From Calycina herbarum (taxonomy: Eukaryota > Ascomycota > Leotiomycetes > Helotiales > Pezizellaceae), in NCBI GenBank assembly GCA_001414485.1, contig LLEY01000003.1:496001-560000 (forward strand): 64,000 nt of DNA. Direction: 5' to 3'. Shown here in pieces: positions 43,625 to 56,190 of the stretch (its first letter is position 1; every line of letters begins with the position of its first letter). The notes beneath the pieces were generated by a model. That model saw only the letters and a list, made by a program, of their open reading frames with translations. It did not search any database and was not told the DNA's origin. The position numbers and the translations under genes are program-made.

Positions 43625-44755
43625 ATGGATGGGGGAAGATAGGATGTATTAATGACTTGGGCATTTGGAGGTTGTAACTTTTTGATTTCTCCAGCGAGGT
43701 GAAATTCTTAGGGCTTGTGTCATATTTCACATGATGTGTAGTAGTAAAACTGCATGCCAGGGGCGTTTTCTGTTTGTTCTCGCACCTAGGGCATTTGTAA
43801 CTGATAGTAACGTTCTCACCTTGCTTTTACTAGATTCTATTCAATTCTTTACATGTAAATTGCCTTGTGAATTCCGTAGTATACGTGGAGAGGGACTTGA
43901 AAATGGATTTCCTACTCAATCACTGCTTCGATAATCTAGCATAGTCAAGTCGCACCTTCCCAAATTATTCATTGTCCCAACTTTGTAGCATAATCGAGGA
44001 GCATTAACCTAAACAGTTTGGACAATTGAAACGGTTGTTTCAAAACATCTGTGGTAATAATTATTTGTCTTATTATCTACACAATTTGAACAACTAGGCT
44101 ACCAGTGTCAAACACAGTCGAAAGTATTGATCAAAAACAATTGCACAACAAAGAGGGATTGGGTAGCTGAGCTTTTTTGAATGAGAATTTCTTGAAAAAT
44201 TCTTGATTTAATTGACTGGAATTTGAAGTTTTTAGCCCCCAAACATTTCATGGCTTACTCGTTATTTGAGGGTTCACTCATTGTCTTATGGATTAGCTAT
44301 TATTTAGTGGTTTATCCATTATTTGATGGTTTATCCATTATTCAATAGCTTACTAGGGAAAGAATTTGGGGGCCAAAACGAGTTATGAGTAAGCTGGTGC
44401 TTTAATAGCTTACCCCATCTTCGATAGTTTACTCGATGCGCTTTGCCAAACCGTGCGTGCCGGAGAGAGAGCGGAGCATTTCGGCCCGATTGCCGAGCTC
44501 GGGTACGCTAAGGCCGAACGCCCCCCTTGAGCTCGGCGGCGCGTATCGGGGAACTAGAATTTGTGAACTCATACAAGTAAACAACCCCGCTACGCCAAAC
44601 CCTTTTGTACAATTGAAACCATACCAGCTCCTCAAGCAATACCTGCGAAATTCTCTCCTACACCCTTCCAGTCTAGTTTCTTCAGCGCGTTGCCATTGGA
44701 ATCTCTTCGCGCCCCAAAACAACTCGAATTTAGTCCCTTGTCGCAAACACCAAAG
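43625..44755. other. Intergenic with repeat array
   Basis: 3' flank of clathrin heavy chain, then AT-rich DNA that includes the repeat described at 44228-44440, then a short GC-rich stretch (44440-44560) before the PPP4R2-like gene. No coding region is supported. Confidence 0.45.
44228..44440. repeat. 'GCTTACTCG/GGTTTATCC' degenerate repeat block with inverted TTTTRGCCCCCAAA ends
   Basis: TTTTTAGCCCCCAAA (44229-44243) and TTTGGGGGCCAAAA (44365-44378) form an imperfect inverted pair around about 120 nt. The interior has degenerate copies of a roughly 19-20-nt unit: GGCTTACTCGTTATTTG, GGTTTATCCATTATTTGAT (twice) and ATAGCTTACT. A few more units follow to 44440. The same unit and the same C5 motif recur at 62.2-62.5 kb. 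Confidence 0.65.
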
Positions 44756-46181
44756 ATGGATATCGATACAGATGACGAGGTTCTCAGAACCCTCTCAGAG
44801 GGCAATACTATGGACTAGTGAGTTATTGGAATATGCTATTCTATTTCGCAGACACTGATAGGCCTCAGTGAACAGTGGCCAGCTCTTCTCTCGCGACTGA
44901 TATCTAGATTGGAAAAGGTACGACTCAAATCTCCATTCTGCTACAACGTCTAACATAAATCAGACTGTAGAATCCGAATTCCCAAAACCCGCTTTCCTCC
45001 CCTCACAGCCCGCTTCTTCCCACCCGATGCCCTCCTCTCCTCCAGCCCCAACTTCATCCACCAACGTAGAATCCGAATCTCCAACTCAAGTCGCAACAGA
45101 ATCAACACAATCAACAAATAAGGAAAACGCTATGCCCCGAAAGATACCGCACATTAATCTCTTACCCACAAACGAAGTCCTCTTGAAGTCTATAATCTCA
45201 ACACTCAACACTCTCTTCTCGAAATACCCACCCCATACCATCCAAAGATTGGCCGAACTCATTCTCTTCCCAAGGCAACACTATAAAACGCTTTCCTCTT
45301 ACCTACATGCAGTTGATCGGGTGGTACACGTTTCCTCTGACGCCAACACATTTCCGCTTCCGCCCGCAATTCCAGATCCTTCGAGCGTAACTATACTTTC
45401 TAATGGAAATGCGGATCCTTTCGCGGTGTCATGGGGAAATGCTGCTACTTCTGTTCAATCTACATTGGGGTCGGATGAGAGTCTAGGAGGGGCTTTGCTC
45501 ACACCTATACCATGGCTTACGAACAAGAGTGCGAATGGGGGGTCACAACACTCGGGAGGTTCACACTCGCCAATGGAAAGAGAGGTTAAGACGGAGAGTA
45601 CGGAGATGATAGAGGGACCGAATGGACCTGGTGGAATCGAGACTGTTTCTGTGTCGGTTAATGGTATTTCGTCGACCACAGCGATGGCTCCTACGATACC
45701 TACTGAAAGCAGCGATATGACAACTACTTTGAGAGCGGAAGGAGGCGTCACTCAAGGCGAGTTGCTGAGACAAGAACAACGGGCAGGTGTGGTACCTGCT
45801 GCACAATTGTCTGGAAATAGAGGGGACCCAGACGGACTAGGGGAAGAGGATGAGATCCCTCATGCTAGAGGACCGGAAGAAATTGGGTTGGAAGATACGG
45901 GACTACAACTTCCAGGTTCCAATACCGATGTTGCTGGTCCAAGTGTGAGTGCGCACGGAATAGACGTCGAAGCAGCCATAGGAAGGAAAATCGGGCCCAA
46001 AGACGAGGAGCCAGATTCAGAAATGAAGGATGAACCTGAATCCCCAAGTACACCCAAACGCGAAGCAGAGGAGCAAAGTGGTGGTCCGGAAAAGAAGATG
46101 AAGGAGGATACGGATATGAAAGTTGAGGACGAAAAGAAGGTTGAGGAAGAGGAGAAGGAAGCGGATGCTGCTGTTGTATGA
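44756..46181 (+). CDS. PPP4R2-family protein phosphatase 4 regulatory subunit
   Basis: Exons 44756-44817, 44869-44917 and 44964-46181 give 442 residues. The start is MDIDTDDEVLRTLSEGNTMDYEQWPALLSRLISRLEK. The conserved PPP4R2 core follows a Ser/Pro-rich spacer: LLKSIISTLNTLFSKYPPHTIQRLAELILFPRQHYKTLSSYLHAVDRVVHVSS, matching the 'PFTIQRLCELLxxPxxHY...K' pattern. The remaining 270 residues are acidic and disordered and end in a Lys/Glu-rich tail (PEKKMKEDTDMKVEDEKKVEEE), as in relatives. PPP4R2 links catalytic PP4 to its targets, including the DNA-damage checkpoint. The second acceptor (CCTCAG at 44861-44868) rather than the GAACAG a few bases later is required to keep frame. Assignment rests on the core motif. 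Confidence 0.8.
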
Positions 46182-47414
46182 TAAACTTGCTCTAGTCTTT
46201 ATTGCTGGCACAACGAAGATACTTCAGGTTGGTCATAGGTGTATTTGGAGTCTGGGATGTAGAAGAGCGAAGTAGCTATTTTTTGCTTCCTCTTGCGGGT
46301 TAATTTATTTTGCCATGAGAATACTACAATTGACGAGGAATGACTGATTACCTTCCTCACAATCTCGCAGTTTTTCGTGGTACATGTTCAAGACATAGGA
46401 ACATCATGTGGTTGGTGGGAACTCTACTCTTTCCACAAACCAAACCAACTCATTTCATACCACAGCACCACAGCATCCATCCTACTAACCCATTGAACTT
46501 TTTCTTCGCAGCTGCGAGATTATTCTACTACATCTACCACTACCACGTACCAACCTCTTCCGCTGTCCCTCAATTAAACCACCGGCCCAAAACGTGTAAC
46601 TTCGAGATAGGGATCCATCAACAACTAATTTCTATTCCCCCCAAAACAATTGTGTATTTTTTTCCACAAGAAGTAAGGCACATCACCGAGCGCTCCAACC
46701 ACTCACTCACTCACTCACTCACACCCCCAAGCCCCAAGAGAAAAAAACTGCCAAGACTCTAAACCGCGACATGCAACAAACAATCCCAAGTTTGGAGCCT
46801 CTTTCCAAATCCTGTCTAGTCTTGCATGGTGATACATAACAATTCTAAATCCAGACACTAAATACCGGTTTGTGAATGCGTGGGTTACGTGTGTTTTGTG
46901 TTTTGTGGATGGATGGATGTTGACTTCCGAGGGATTTTTTTTTTTAAGCGGTGTGTTTGGGGGTACTGTACGAGGGGGAGGATTTTAGGGGACTGAGGTG
47001 ATGACTGGACTTGTATTTTGGGGAGTGGAGTGATGACTGTATGAAAGTTTGGAACGGAAAAATAGGGTACGACTGGTGGAAATAGGTATGACATGTGAGA
47101 GGACAAAAGAGATGTGGTGTGGTGAAAATAATTCAGGTGTAGTTGGTGGTTTGTATAAAAAGTATTCCATTCAAATTTCCATGTCTATCTAACTAGAAAA
47201 GCAGAGGTGCCTTACTTGCTCACTCTTAATGTACGTCTTAATTCAACAAAAGTCAATAGATTTCGCCCCTTATCCCATTCCCATCCCCATCCGTAGCCCC
47301 TAAGCAAAGCCCAAACTCCAGCCCATGCCTTTCCTATGTGAAGAAGTAATACCAATCGCTCGTAAACAGATCCTTCCCATTGAACCAACTCCGTAAAGTC
47401 CTCCCAGAAAAATC
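46182..47414. other. Intergenic
   Basis: Spacer between convergent genes. It contains an (ACTC)n microsatellite at 46701-46721 and a G/T-rich stretch around 46880-47150. No coding region is supported. Confidence 0.4.
46701..46721. repeat. (ACTC)n microsatellite
   Basis: Five tandem ACTC units in the spacer between the convergent PPP4R2-like and RMD5 genes. Confidence 0.8.
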
Positions 47415-48802
47415 CTATAATATGATTTCCCGGGCATCTTTGGGCTGACTCTCATTCGGACAGTAAGGACATTTGAATCTACTCCCTTTGCTCAGTTTCT
47501 GCAGACTCTCCTTTGCGACTACATGTCCACATGGCATCATCATTGGTGGATTCGTATCTGTAGTTTGTTCCTTGCTGACGGGACACACGAAGATAGCGTG
47601 GAAGATCATACTTCTTGGAAGTGCTATTTCCACTGGTAACTCGTTTTGAGTCGTCCATTCCGTACGTTTCTCCTTGACGATAGAAGCGAGTTTCAATAGG
47701 GTGGGTAGAGCGATGGCTCCTGCAGTTGCAGCGATATAGAGAGGCGATTCAGCTGAAAGGCCGAGAAGTGAACAGAATTCTCGAGTGAAGGATGAGGATA
47801 CTTCGTCCCAAGCTGTCGAGGTGTCAAATATTTGACGATAGGGCGAGGCTCCAAGATTCAATCGGTAAGCCATTGCGGCCAATAGCTTTTGGATATCTAT
47901 CATGTGTCGTCTTTGGAAACGTGTGAAGTGTATTCTCGAGTATTGATAAGCCCCCATGAGACCATTATTCATGTCATCTGGGAGCCCATTGACTTCTGGC
48001 CCTAGAAATAACCAGACATATTGTAATTTGCTCAGCTCGAATTCCAGATTGCTCCCTCGCTTCTCTAGTTCTTCCGTATTCGCTCGCGCCCATTCGATGG
48101 CCGGGTGCAGATTCCGGGCCTTTAGTTCGTGGAGGATTTTGTACATGGTTGAGAATTGGTCTTGTAGGTCCCGGGATTTGAGGGATGCGAGATCTCCATC
48201 GTCTTCTTCGGATGGATTTGGTGTGCCAACTGTGGGCTCGGGTTGGGGCGGACTGTCTTGTGCTTCTGAGAGAAAGGTAGATGCGACTGAGAATTGACCT
48301 TCTCGCAGCATGTGCATAGCGATCGCTCGATTTATGAGGTTGGGATGGGAGGCGAGGGCATCGTATTCGGTGGGTAAGGCCTTGACTGGAAAGTGCTGGA
48401 CTTGTTTTTAGCAGTGTTCTAATTTATCAATGCTTCCATTGTTCACACCTTATTTAATGCCTTTCCGTAGTTTGTTTGGCCCGCGTATATCTTTTTGAGG
48501 TCGTCGTTGACTTTATCGAAACCATGTTTTATGGGATTTTGGAGTTTCGTCAAGGTGATGGAGGCAGAGTTTGGATCTGGGGAATTTGTTAGCAGAAGAA
48601 TCATGGAAATGGTGCCATTCTGGTAGTTGTAGCTCTACTCCCGCTCTGGGCTTCTAAGATAAGAAGCAAGGGTTTTCCTACCTTGAACTATGCACTCCCT
48701 CGCCCTCTCTAGCTGGTCGATAATCTTGTCGACATCAGCAATACTCTGCGTCAAATTTGCATCTTTTCGCAACTTGGCCAGCTCCAAGTAGAGGGCGTCC
48801 AT
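47415..48802 (-). CDS. RMD5: GID/CTLH E3 ubiquitin-ligase RING subunit
   Basis: Exons on the minus strand, 48682-48802, 48449-48576 and 47415-48395, give 409 residues, near the yeast Rmd5/Gid2 length of 421. After an N-terminal coiled region come HPNLINRAIAMHMLREGQFSVA (LisH-like helix) and STMYKILHELKARNLHPAIEWARANTEEL (CTLH). The C-terminus has the atypical RING: FVCPVSKEQ, NPPMMMPCGHVVAKESLQKL and FKCPYCPNE. Rmd5 pairs with Fyv10/Gid9 to ubiquitinate gluconeogenic enzymes. The third exon acceptor is taken as TCCAG at 48396-48400 because it alone keeps HFPVKALPTEYDALASHPN in frame. The gene diverges from the STB6-like gene, with 691 nt between start codons. Confidence 0.92.
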
Positions 48803-49493
48803 GGCGATAACGGCGGTAGAGAAGTGCCCCGCTTCGAATGGATGATCGATGTGGCGTGGCGCTTCCGAATTCTGCTTGCTTCACACTCTCTGGCTGCTCA
48901 TTCTCTGTTTTCCATCACAGCAGCTAGACTGTCGACTTGGTGTTGGTGGTAGATTGTCAGTAGATAAGGTAGTTGAAGTTCTGAAGTGGTTTGGCTTCGA
49001 TGAATGACTGCACTTGGGACCTGACCACGTTAGGTCACTTTAGTGATTCTAGGGCCCTGCAACCCCTGTCCTTCCTGACCAAATGCCCCGAAGAAGGCGT
49101 TCAGCGTACCACCACACCCAATGACAACCCTGGATTCAGGCGGGGCCTGTCCCACCTGGGATACTTGTAGAGCGGGAAAACCCACATCGCGCGTCACAAG
49201 TCACTTTCAGTCACATTCAGTCACTTTCCGCCTTTTTGCATTGACAGGCTAGACTCACTTCACCCTAAACTAAATGCCCGAGGTTATTGACTTGCTGCCC
49301 AAGACGATAAGTTACAAGTATAGTACACAGCCACCTTCCATTGCTTCTGCATGGGGACATCTTCTTTGAAGAAAGACCTACAACACAACTCCTCCGTCAT
49401 GCCGTTCACAGTCTTGCAGTCTACGGCCTCGTCATTCCACCTTAAGGGCAACTGCCACCCACCCTCCAACACTGCGACTATCGCGATATCGAT
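48803..49493. promoter_or_regulatory. Divergent promoter region between RMD5 and the STB6-like gene
   Basis: A 691-nt region shared by two divergent genes. A repeated motif TCACTTT/TCACATT occurs around 49198-49232 (AGTCACTTTCAGTCACATTCAGTCACTTTCC). The plus-strand frame at 49351-49551 is not supported as a gene. Confidence 0.4.
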
Positions 49494-52285
49494 ATGCTGT
49501 CCAGGCTTCCCCTCGGTTATGACCCGCAGATGCACCACGAGGATCGAATAACTCTTTCACGAACGACTTCGCAGAACATCGCAATCCCCAAGGTGAATGG
49601 CAAAGGATCGCCTGCCATGTCCGATCCAGCCTCGCCTGCGAATAGCCTCCCTCGGGTAGCCTTGATGAAGCATTTCGTCTTTACCGACCCAGTAGCATTC
49701 AGGTCCGTTTCCACACTATTTTCTAGCTTGGGAAGAAGACAAGAAGCTAACTTCTTTCAAGATATTTAGAAGAAGACCCCGCGACCGTTGTGATTGAACG
49801 ACGTGGACGACTGAAAGGTTACGAACTATATATAGTCGAGCAATGGGCATGCTCCCGGGTCCATCCAACTTTCAGTATAACCACATACACCGGAGATCCA
49901 ACACATTCTATTATTGTTGGTATATTGGGGGTCCCATCGGACGAGGAGAAATGGTCTCCGAGACTTCGAGTCTATTTCAAAGCAATATCACAGTTCCATG
50001 CGAGGCCCAAGGACACACCTCTGGGCTCCCTCATGGTTACAAATCTCAGCAGTTTCCCCTCTGCTCTGACAGTTATACCCGTTCCAGATGGCGATGTCAA
50101 GAAACACAGGGAGGATTTCATCGTCAATGAGAATCTCAAGAGGTTGGGGTGCTCTGGTAGGTCAGGAATGAGTCTCTCCACGCCCGCAGGAGCCACCCAA
50201 GCCAAATTCTTTCAACTATATAAAACAAGCGATCGAATACCTTTATACGCGGCGGTTATCGAGCTCGTAAAACTCTGCCAGGTGGCCCTGATGATGTTTG
50301 GGAAGTTGGAACAGGAATATGCGGACGGCTGTCTTTGTGATGTAACTGAGAAGGCTGTGAACGATTGGTGGACCGATATTGGTTCCGAATATTACAACAT
50401 AGAACCAACGGATGGGATACTAGGACCTACGACCGTGGCTGCATTATTGGGTATGCTGATGGGAGCTCGAAATCGTCTCAACTATTTTGGCGCCCCAGTA
50501 TCCAAAGACGTATTCGATGTTTTCAATTTAAAACGTGGGATAGCATACTTCCAGAAGAGCCAAAAGATGGAACGAACAAGAAGGCTAGATCGGCAAACTC
50601 TTGCTCGACTACATCGACTTACTGCCAAAGCAGCCGCAGGAGAGGGGTGGGCTGTATCGAAAGCGGTTAAATCCACAGTGGCAGAACTCAGTGGCAAAGG
50701 AGGAGAAATGGTCATGGGGATGGTTGGTCGAGACAAAGCTGGAATTGGTGATGTCGAAACTGTGGACCTAGATCGGTTTGTGAGCCTGGTACACGGAGAA
50801 AGATCAAAATGGTTGTGGTATGGTAAGCCTAGACGAAATGGCGGAGATCCATTTGGGAAATCAGATTCGGGGACGGGTACTCTGAGCTTCAACAAAGACG
50901 AGCAAGGAGGCTATATGTGGTCTCATAGCAAGACCGATACAATGCCACCCAAAGACGAGCCCGAACCCCAAAAGAAGGAAAAGGAAAGTCCTGATCCAGT
51001 ATACTCAAATCGACCATCAGGATCGGCAACCAGTATATTGGAAAGTCCGGGTGATCGTGATCCTCAATTACGAAGGACAGTGTTCAAAGGTGTTACGGAC
51101 AAAATGAGTGATGCAAGATCTGGATTTGGCCGAATTAAAGACGCGGTTGGTCTTCGTGGACACACCAGCCGCCATTCCAAGGATGATGCTATGGATGGCG
51201 AGAATCGAATGTCTGGGTATTTCAGTCCGAATAACTCTACTAATTTTGCTCAAACCCCTGGTCTTCCTACAAGCCCTCAAGCATTGGGCAAAGCATTTTC
51301 TTGGAAACTCACTCCTGCAGAGTACCAAAATGGTCAACCAAAAGATAAATCTATGAGTACGGGGGGGATAATGTCTGGACGACCAAGAGAAACCTTGATG
51401 GATAACGATACTCGACCTGGCGTGCCATTGGAGTCTCTCCCCTCTGAGGAAGCCCAGAAGGCGGCCCAGAAAATGGATGAGATTGATGAGAGATGGGCTG
51501 AACAAGTCCGAGACATTCGACGAGATCTGATTGATAATGAACCATCTGTTGCTGGATCAGTATATGGTGATGGTGACCTGGAAGGTGCATTAGTGGAAGC
51601 AGAACGCGATCCAGATAATTTCGAAGTACTTCTCCGTCGTCGACATAGCATCTCAGTCCCTACAGCTTCCATGAAACTTCGAAACGAAGCTTGGTGGCCT
51701 CGTCAGATGTCTTTCACGGACGCTGAAGAGGCCGTCTTAACATGGCAACCCATCGGGGATGGAGACGATGATGCGATTGATAGCGACGACCAGACCGCCC
51801 TCCAAAATCAAAAGTACAAAGCGGCAGACCTCAAACACCTCTATGAGAAAATCCTCGATCTCCAAGATACCATCGTCCCCTGGGTCGAAAGCAAAGTCTC
51901 CAGCGTCGAAGCACTAGACGAACAAGCGGCCGATGATCGCGAACAGTTCCAAGCGTTGTACTACCAACTTAGCGACTCGTATCAAACCGTGAAACAGAAC
52001 TCCCAGGATGTACTGGGGGAGGAACGCAGCCATGTTACGGAGGCGGTGAAGGATATCGAGGTTCTTGGTGCGAAGCTGGAGTATGAGATTAATGCCCTCG
52101 TGGAGAAGGTCCAGGATGTTGAGGATGGGGTGGGACAGTTTGAACGGCAGGTTTATGAGTTGGAGGCTAGGGCCAAGGAGTTGGAGGATATGCTTGGGAC
52201 GGAGAGTTGGGCGCATTGGGTTGTGAGGAGTATTACGGGAATTGGGACGGGGCCGAATATTATTGCGCCTAGGAGACGTTCGTGA
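49494..52285 (+). CDS. STB6-like (Sin3-binding-protein-like) protein
   Basis: Exons 49494-49702 and 49762-52285 (59-nt intron, CTAAC branch) give 910 residues. The conserved N-terminal region starts HFVFTDPVAFRYLEEDPATV and continues RRGRLKGYELYIVEQWACSR, HPTFSITTYTGDPTHSIIVG and WSPRLRVYFKAI. This is the hallmark of fungal relatives of yeast STB2/STB6, proteins found by Sin3 binding. A middle Ser/Pro/Lys-rich disordered part and a long C-terminal coiled coil (KYKAADLKHLYEKILDLQDT to VYELEARAKELEDMLG) follow, with a final hydrophobic/basic end. The start is the first ATG after an in-frame stop (TAA at about 49445). The role is inferred only by family resemblance. Confidence 0.82.
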
Positions 52286-55200
52286 GAGGGAGAGAGGAGA
52301 GAGGAGAGAGATGGTGAGGGCATGAGAGGGGGATGGGTGAGCTTGTGTATGGATATGATGGGTGGATGGGGAGGGGAGAGGGAGCAAGTATATGATAGCA
52401 AGGAGCGTGCAGGCGTTTTTGAAAAAAGAGATACCCTTTGAGCATTTACATTGTGGAATATATTTTATTTTAGCTAGCTAGGAGCAGAGAGAATGGATGC
52501 TTTTCTGAGATTTGAAAGTTTGTGTTTTTGGTTCTTGCAGGTGGTGTAGTTCGAGAAGATAAATTTCTGTGGAAGAGTCGATCGAGTTGGGGTTGATGAA
52601 AATTCAGCGAGGAACGATGGGGTCACACCTGCCTTTTCTGGAGGAAGAGAATTGGTGGGGGCTCTACTCAGGCTAGACCCCTCGAGGGCCTTGGTTGAGG
52701 TTGGGGGGAAGGCGCGAGTGAGTGAGTCGCGGTGGCGCGTTCAATCTGTGGAATAAACCAAGTCTGTATTTCGAGTGAGAGTGAGAGCGAGAGTGACTTG
52801 CAAAATTTACCTCTCGTAACTCGGCTCATAAATTCTACTTCTCTCAGAAATTCTGGGACAACGCTATCTTATGGAGTATTGTTCCGCTTACACTAACTAC
52901 GTTTTACTTTTTGTATCTATGTTCTCATGCCCCTTCTTCAGTTTTAGGGGTATATCAAGGAGGAAGTGAAGGAAATGGAGAATGGTGAGGGGGGAAGGGA
53001 GTGTTGCTTGGAGAGTGTGAGAAGAGGCTTGAAATAGCGGGGGTACCCTGTAGTTTTCGTTTCCCCGACTTGGGGATTAGGACACGCAGAAGATCGTCTC
53101 CTTCGATGTGGGATGTTTGGTGAGGTGAGATATTTGTAGGGTGTCTGTGAGGTAATTGGGGTATTTGTTTTCATGATTCTGGAATGGGAAGATGGAGAGG
53201 GTTGGTGGGGATTTGGGGAGAGGTGTGGTGTGTGTGTTTGGAAGTTTTTCGATGGTGGGTGGGGGTTTCGGCGGTAGGTTTGGATGTATGTCTTTTGTGG
53301 GAATATGTTTTGGGGTTTGGAGACTAGATGGAGAGGGGTACTGGGGAGAGAGAATGAGGAGGATCTTTTATTTAGTGAGGTTGTCTGGTTTTTTTTGGTT
53401 TTTTGGAAAGTCTAGTTACCTCGAAGTTTCCCACGGAACGAATGCAATTCGATCGGTGATTTTTTTAGTGTAGCTCACACCTCGGGTGTTTGTTTTTCGC
53501 CTCTCTCTATAAACAGTTTACCGTCGTCATTCGATATCAGGATCTACAGATTCTCGACGATAATTCCTTCGATTTGTTCTGGGACGTACGTTTGGATAAT
53601 GCTATTGAAGAGGGCATATAAATGGGAAAGTTCATATCTGGACGAGACATTGCAAATTTAACAAATAAGAAGACAAAACTTCCTAACCAACCAACTAACC
53701 TCTCCCAGCTTTATTTCTCTATAAATATGTGTTGTAAAGCTGATTTACAACTGCCTCAGTCCATGGTTAGACAGCAATGTTCAACAACAACGCAGAAGCG
53801 AGACTACACACGAAAGCCCTATGGAGACAGAGGAAAGACCTCGGAGAATTGAGAGTCGCTATGCTTTACATGTGTCTTTACTGGTAGATTTTTGAGGAAT
53901 GAGTTGAGAGGTGTTCTGACAGTAAGGTTGGTTTCGACGATAAAATGATTTTTTTATTATTATCAGTATTGATAGCTGCTGGGGTCTAAACTTCGATGTA
54001 TTCTCATAGACTAGAGAAGAATAGTGATGGACTATTAATTCAAACAGGCTGTCTGCTTCTCCAAAGTCCGGTGCTTCTAATGAACCACTCGAAATAATCT
54101 CAGTTACTACTTGTGAGGTATTCTATCTCTGTTGTGTCAGTATCTCTATATACTATGTTCTCCGCTATATTACCCCTGTTTTCACAGATTCAGGAGTAGA
54201 AAGATAGAAACCGATGTTAGGTTCTACTTCGCAAATTGAGTTCTCGATATCTTTCTACGATATTATAGGTTCAGAAGCATGGAACTCTGAAGCTTTGGTG
54301 AATTCTAGAGTACACACTGTAACATACACACAAGAATTTCGTCGGACATACGATTGTTTTTCATCTTTAGAAAGAGGCACTGGATCGCAGATTACTGTGG
54401 TTTTTTCTCCTGCCCTTGAGATGACGAGTGTGGAAAAAGAACGTCTAGTGTGAAATGGCACCTAGGTATTCTTGAACCATGAATATATAATGCTAGAATG
54501 ACGGCGAGATGACGAAATACCGGGGTAGGAAGAGTTTAAAGACTATTTGTCTCTCCACCAGTCTGTGAAATTGGAAACCAGGATATCACCAACCAACATC
54601 ATCACTTGTCTGTATGATCTCGCAGGTCGATGGTTTGGGAATGGTTGCTTGTTGAAAGTCTTTAGTGAACTTGAAGCTAAAGTTGAGAGGTACTGGAGTT
54701 CACTGTTTTCTTTACATGGGTGCAAAGCTTGGGTGGAGGTTTTTTCGACAGTGAGTTTGGTTTCGACGATAATCTGGGTTATGTCTTCAATTACTGCGAT
54801 ATTGAGGTTTTGTGGTTGATTGACTTGACTAGATGAGATGAGAATAATGAAGACGATCACGCGAGCTAACTTTACCCTTCTTTAGTAGTTGAGTCTCTCC
54901 TTACTCTTTCCGAGTTCTCGGAACTTGGCTACTTCTTTCTTTGTTGTCTTCTTAAACGCCGTTCTAATATCGCTGTCTAAATACAGGAAAGGAGGATATA
55001 CACCCGTCGGAATTTTGGGTGTTTTTATAACATTACCTACTAGGGGTTGACTATGATGAAACAAGAGAGGAGATGGTAGCTTTCTTAGGACATAGACAGG
55101 AGAAGATCTATACGCTATATAGTGCGGTCGATAAGGTAAAAAGAGTGCCTTCAAAAGCTTTTCTTCCAGAGACTCAGAAATTTAGATGAAGTATTATAAA

Positions 55201-56190
55201 TTTCATACGATAGTTTCAGTCTTACTCCTAGTTCTAAGTTTTATTTTTTATAAATAGTTATCTTCAACTTATCTCAGCCAGTTATTGTTAGTCTCGTTTT
55301 ATCTTTCGCTGTCTTGGATATATTCTTTTTATATCTTACGATAAATATTATGACGGGTTTCAAGTTTTATATCATCTAGATTATACAATCTCAACGTATA
55401 TAATGTGGTATGATATTCTCATTTTCAACGAAGAGCAAGACCTACCCAGTCCCATCTTCTTCCCAATCGGACATTCTCGAGAACCTACTTCAAATTCTTA
55501 TTGCTAATATTTGCAGAATTCCACAAACTTCCAAGCGGTTGGATAAACTCTTTATAAAAACTAGTGGAAACGAGATATTCAAGGTGTTAAGATATTGATT
55601 GGCCAGAAGTCAATGTCACCTGACAGCCCCTCTTTCTTCGCGTTAGAACCTAAGAATCCGTCCTTATTATTGCTTTACAAGGTGCAACAACCACACTTGC
55701 CAGCGCCAGCGCCAACCCCCTCTAAAAAATGTAATGAATAAGCACTTATCCTACATCTCGAATGAATATCTCCGGAAAGCGTGTTTGTAAAGCAATCTCG
55801 AGGGGCGCCGAAGGCGGTTTCCTCACCGGTCGCACCCCACTCCTGCATCTTATATCCGTTTGCGATTTCATTTTACAACCACGTTTCCTAGAGCCAATTC
55901 CTTCTGGAAGTAGATTGTTTGCACTGCACTTATTATACTACCCAATGACTTGTTCCTAGGAAGCGTGGTTATTAAGAAATATTAAGGTTGATTTTTTGGT
56001 GCCGTACCCTTTTTTCTGGTAGAGTTTTCAAGGTCCCAAATGCAACCCTGAGTTAAGCTGACGTAGAAAGATAAGTGGAGATATCTACCTTCTGGGGAAC
56101 TGCCCAGGTATGTAGTAGACAACCTCGAGCCACTATTGAGCATTCTGCTTCATCTCATCACTGAGACCATTACTCCTGACCCAGGTTACA
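52286..56190. other. Gene-poor interval with worn repeats
   Basis: Nearly 4 kb. 52290-53480 is G-rich flanking DNA with purine microsatellites. 53600-55650 is AT-rich and contains fragments that resemble each other: a GACAGTRAG-x-TTGGTTTCGACGATAA segment occurs at 53917-53942 and again at 54747-54778. Short frames at 54214-54453 and 54547-54819 look like gene debris but match nothing I know. No gene is supported. Confidence 0.45.
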
